From the NCBI RefSeq assembly GCF_022180385.2, contig NZ_BQME02000001.1:822501-886500 (forward strand): DNA of 64,000 bases, written 5' to 3'. The translations under genes and the position numbers were made by a program. Shown piece after piece: positions 62,551-64,000 of this stretch (position 1 is the stretch's first letter; each line of letters starts with the position of its first letter). This stretch comes from Paenibacillus sp. L3-i20 (lineage in GTDB: Bacteria > Bacillota > Bacilli > Paenibacillales > Paenibacillaceae). A model generated the notes under the pieces. The model had not been told where the DNA came from. It worked only from the letters and a program-made list of their open reading frames with translations, and did not search any database.

Positions 62551-62603
62551 AACTATATAGTTCAACTTAATAAAAATATAATTCAGTTCAACTGAATAGT
62601 CAA
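62551..62603 (-). promoter_or_regulatory. PadR/DUF2812 promoter with palindromic spacer
   Basis: Minus strand TTGACT (62598-62603) and TATATT (62575-62580) are separated by exactly 17 bases that form a perfect palindrome, ATTCAGTT-G-AACTGAAT (62581-62597). A second palindrome, AACTATATAGTT, lies downstream at 62551-62562. Confidence 0.8.
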
Positions 62604-62670
62604 CAACATTTTCAAAATTAGCCAAAGGAACGTAAAGTAACATGCTTCATAACAAGAGAACAATCAATCT

Positions 62671-62712
62671 AAAAAGTCGCTTTCCTTATGTAAAGGAAAA
62701 CGACTTTTTGTG
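62671..62712. terminator. Bidirectional terminator
   Basis: AAAAAGTCGCTTTCCTT - ATGT - AAAGGAAAACGACTTTTT, long stem downstream of 62765-63148. Confidence 0.85.
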
Positions 62713-62764
62713 TAGTCTTATTCAATGAAATGGTCCGTTTGTTGAATTATCGCCATTACACTTA

Positions 62765-63148
62765 TTATTTTCTAGTGAATTGGTGGTATGTTTGGCGGTT
62801 GACGAATTTACTCTTAATAAACGCAATCTCATCCTCTGTCAGTCCAACTGGCTCGCCATCTGCATCGGTTCCAGTGAAAACTACGTTTCCACTAACAGAT
62901 ACTTTTGGTTCGTATTCATCTATATTTCTAATTTGAACTTTCTCGGTAAGATTGAAATTGAATGCGGAACTATCTCCCTGAACGTCCAAGTTCAACCACA
63001 AAACGACGTCATTCCATATACTAATGGATTCAACATCGCCATCTGCAATTTCTTCTAATGCGTCGTAAATATTTGCTTTTATTTCGATCTCTCTGACTTC
63101 TATTTCTTCTTTTCCGACTTCCGCAACGATAACTTTTATTATAGCCAT
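62765..63148 (-). CDS. Hypothetical protein
   Basis: A 127-aa acidic soluble protein, beginning MAIIKVIVAEVGKEEIEVRE and containing DALEEIADGDVESISIWNDV. No signal peptide, membrane segment or known motif seen. AAGGCGTG precedes ATG 63148. Followed by a good terminator; apparently monocistronic. Confidence 0.65.
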   Translation of the reverse strand: MAIIKVIVAEVGKEEIEVREIEIKANIYDALEEIADGDVESISIWNDVVLWLNLDVQGDSSAFNFNLTEKVQIRNIDEYEPKVSVSGNVVFTGTDADGEPVGLTEDEIAFIKSKFVNRQTYHQFTRK

Positions 63149-63286
63149 GCAACAACACGCCTTTCATCATACGAATAGTACCGTTTCAATTCACACGTTA
63201 ATAAGAGAATCAACTTGAAGCATTACAAACCTTGGTCCAGCTTTGGATTATTGGGTTGTTTGTGCGAAGCTACAAAATCGACACTA

Positions 63287-64000
63287 TCATTTTATCACAC
63301 TTCTCACTTCGTTAAGCGCTAGCCCTAATCTCCGCACACCTTCTCGAATTTGCTCATCCGTCAGATGCCCATACCCCATTATAATACGATGGGTATGCCT
63401 TCCCTTCACTAGAGTATGCGCTTCTACTGGATATACTTTCACACCGCAGCTTTCGATATACGCAAGTTTCTCATCTGTAAAAGAAACCTCATTCCACTCT
63501 GTAATGAGGTGCAGCCCTGTTGAAAACCCTATAATCGTGACTCTATCGCCAAATAACTCCTTTAAGCTTTGAATGAGAACCTCTCTTCGACTCTTGTAGA
63601 GCTTCTTCATCTTTGCCACATGTTTTTCCAAATAACCTTGCTCGATAAAACGGGCAAGAATCAATTGATCTATAGATGAGGTATGAAGATCCGAAAACCA
63701 CTTTACTTTGCGACATTGCTCGATCAATTGTAGCGGAAGGATGAGATATCCGAGTCTTAGCGCTGGCGATAATATTTTGCTAAAGGAACCAATGTACAAC
63801 ACACGATCTGGTTCTAATCCTTGCAAGGAGCTAACTGGCGGGCCTTCATAACGAAATTCACTGTCATAATCATCCTCCACTAAGTAGCCTTTCGTTTCTC
63901 TAACATAATTAACTAATTGGATACGGCGCTGAATCGGCAATGTGCCTCCTAGTGGGAAGTGATGCGATGGCGTAAGAAAGACACATTGGGGCTGTATATG
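63287..64000 (-). CDS. MocR/PdxR-type regulator, partial (aminotransferase domain)
   Basis: The C-terminal 237 residues of a fold-type I PLP domain; the frame runs off the right edge, reading IQPQCVFLTPSHHFPLGG at the border. VEDDYDSEFRYEG and the PLP Lys in GSFSKILSPALRLGY are typical of GntR/MocR regulators, in which a GntR helix-turn-helix precedes an aminotransferase-like domain; that DNA-binding part would lie outside the window. A plain aminotransferase cannot be fully excluded. Confidence 0.85.
   Translation of the reverse strand, partial: HIQPQCVFLTPSHHFPLGGTLPIQRRIQLVNYVRETKGYLVEDDYDSEFRYEGPPVSSLQGLEPDRVLYIGSFSKILSPALRLGYLILPLQLIEQCRKVKWFSDLHTSSIDQLILARFIEQGYLEKHVAKMKKLYKSRREVLIQSLKELFGDRVTIIGFSTGLHLITEWNEVSFTDEKLAYIESCGVKVYPVEAHTLVKGRHTHRIIMGYGHLTDEQIREGVRRLGLALNEVRSVIK

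Overview
The window looks like chromosomal DNA from a low-to-moderate GC, spore-former-type Firmicute of the family Paenibacillaceae (Paenibacillus/Cohnella-like). The reasons are strong AGGAGG-type ribosome binding sites, an SLH-anchored chitinase, several ECF sigma factors, a YkoGH-like PepSY/two-component locus, a conserved small family seen in Bacillus and Paenibacillus, a T-box, and ydaO-type c-di-AMP riboswitches. Most genes are on the minus strand. No rRNA, tRNA, CRISPR array or IS transposase was seen.

Layout. 1-4203: right end of a class II lantibiotic cluster (partial lanT, lanM, lanA with a CTLTxEC lipid-II-binding-type core, and a lanA promoter preceded by 22-bp-spaced direct repeats). 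4371-6198: SDR oxidoreductase and a conserved hypothetical. 6203-12269: an ECF sigma factor embedded in a six-gene ABC-export operon, with an ECF-type promoter in front. 12408-17264: FusB-like EF-G-binding protein, sirtuin with an altered zinc site, MerR/tautomerase pair with a decayed MFS gene, metallo-beta-lactamase-fold hydrolase, Lrp regulator. 17529-20008: GNAT pseudogene, then an ECF41 sigma factor and its oxidoreductase partner behind a near-consensus ECF41 promoter. 20041-30568: YgjP-like metallopeptidase, GNAT, RluA, M42 peptidase, a 1281-aa SLH chitinase and a UvrD-like helicase. 30843-37331: sigma/DUF4367 pair, small secreted and membrane proteins, a peptidase S51 pseudogene, and a two-component system with two PepSY proteins.

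The centre of interest is 37557-46654. A complete potassium-importing Kdp operon is preceded by TWO tandem c-di-AMP (ydaO) riboswitches, each with its own terminator. A THIRD ydaO riboswitch faces the opposite way, in front of a stand-alone KdpD-type universal stress (USP) protein. The operon contains an unrecognised Rossmann-like protein (with a paralogue at 58991), a 36-aa membrane peptide, a 25-aa KdpF, kdpA, kdpB, kdpC and a protein with two tandem KdpD sensor halves but no histidine kinase. No KdpE or kinase is next to it, so control appears to run through c-di-AMP on RNA and perhaps on the USP domains.

The last part, 46722-64000, holds modAB without modC, a degenerate stand-alone E2 acyltransferase domain, a PadR-controlled MFS pump with a perfect operator inside its promoter, a ModE-like PBP regulator, NamA/MarR, a Cu/Zn SOD, an MFS gene under a T-box, an amidase, a LysR/DJ-1 divergent pair in which LysR seems to start at AUC, a PadR/DUF2812 pair whose promoter spacer is a perfect palindrome, and a partial MocR-type regulator. 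At least four decayed genes are visible (MFS, GNAT, peptidase S51, a secreted-protein fragment).
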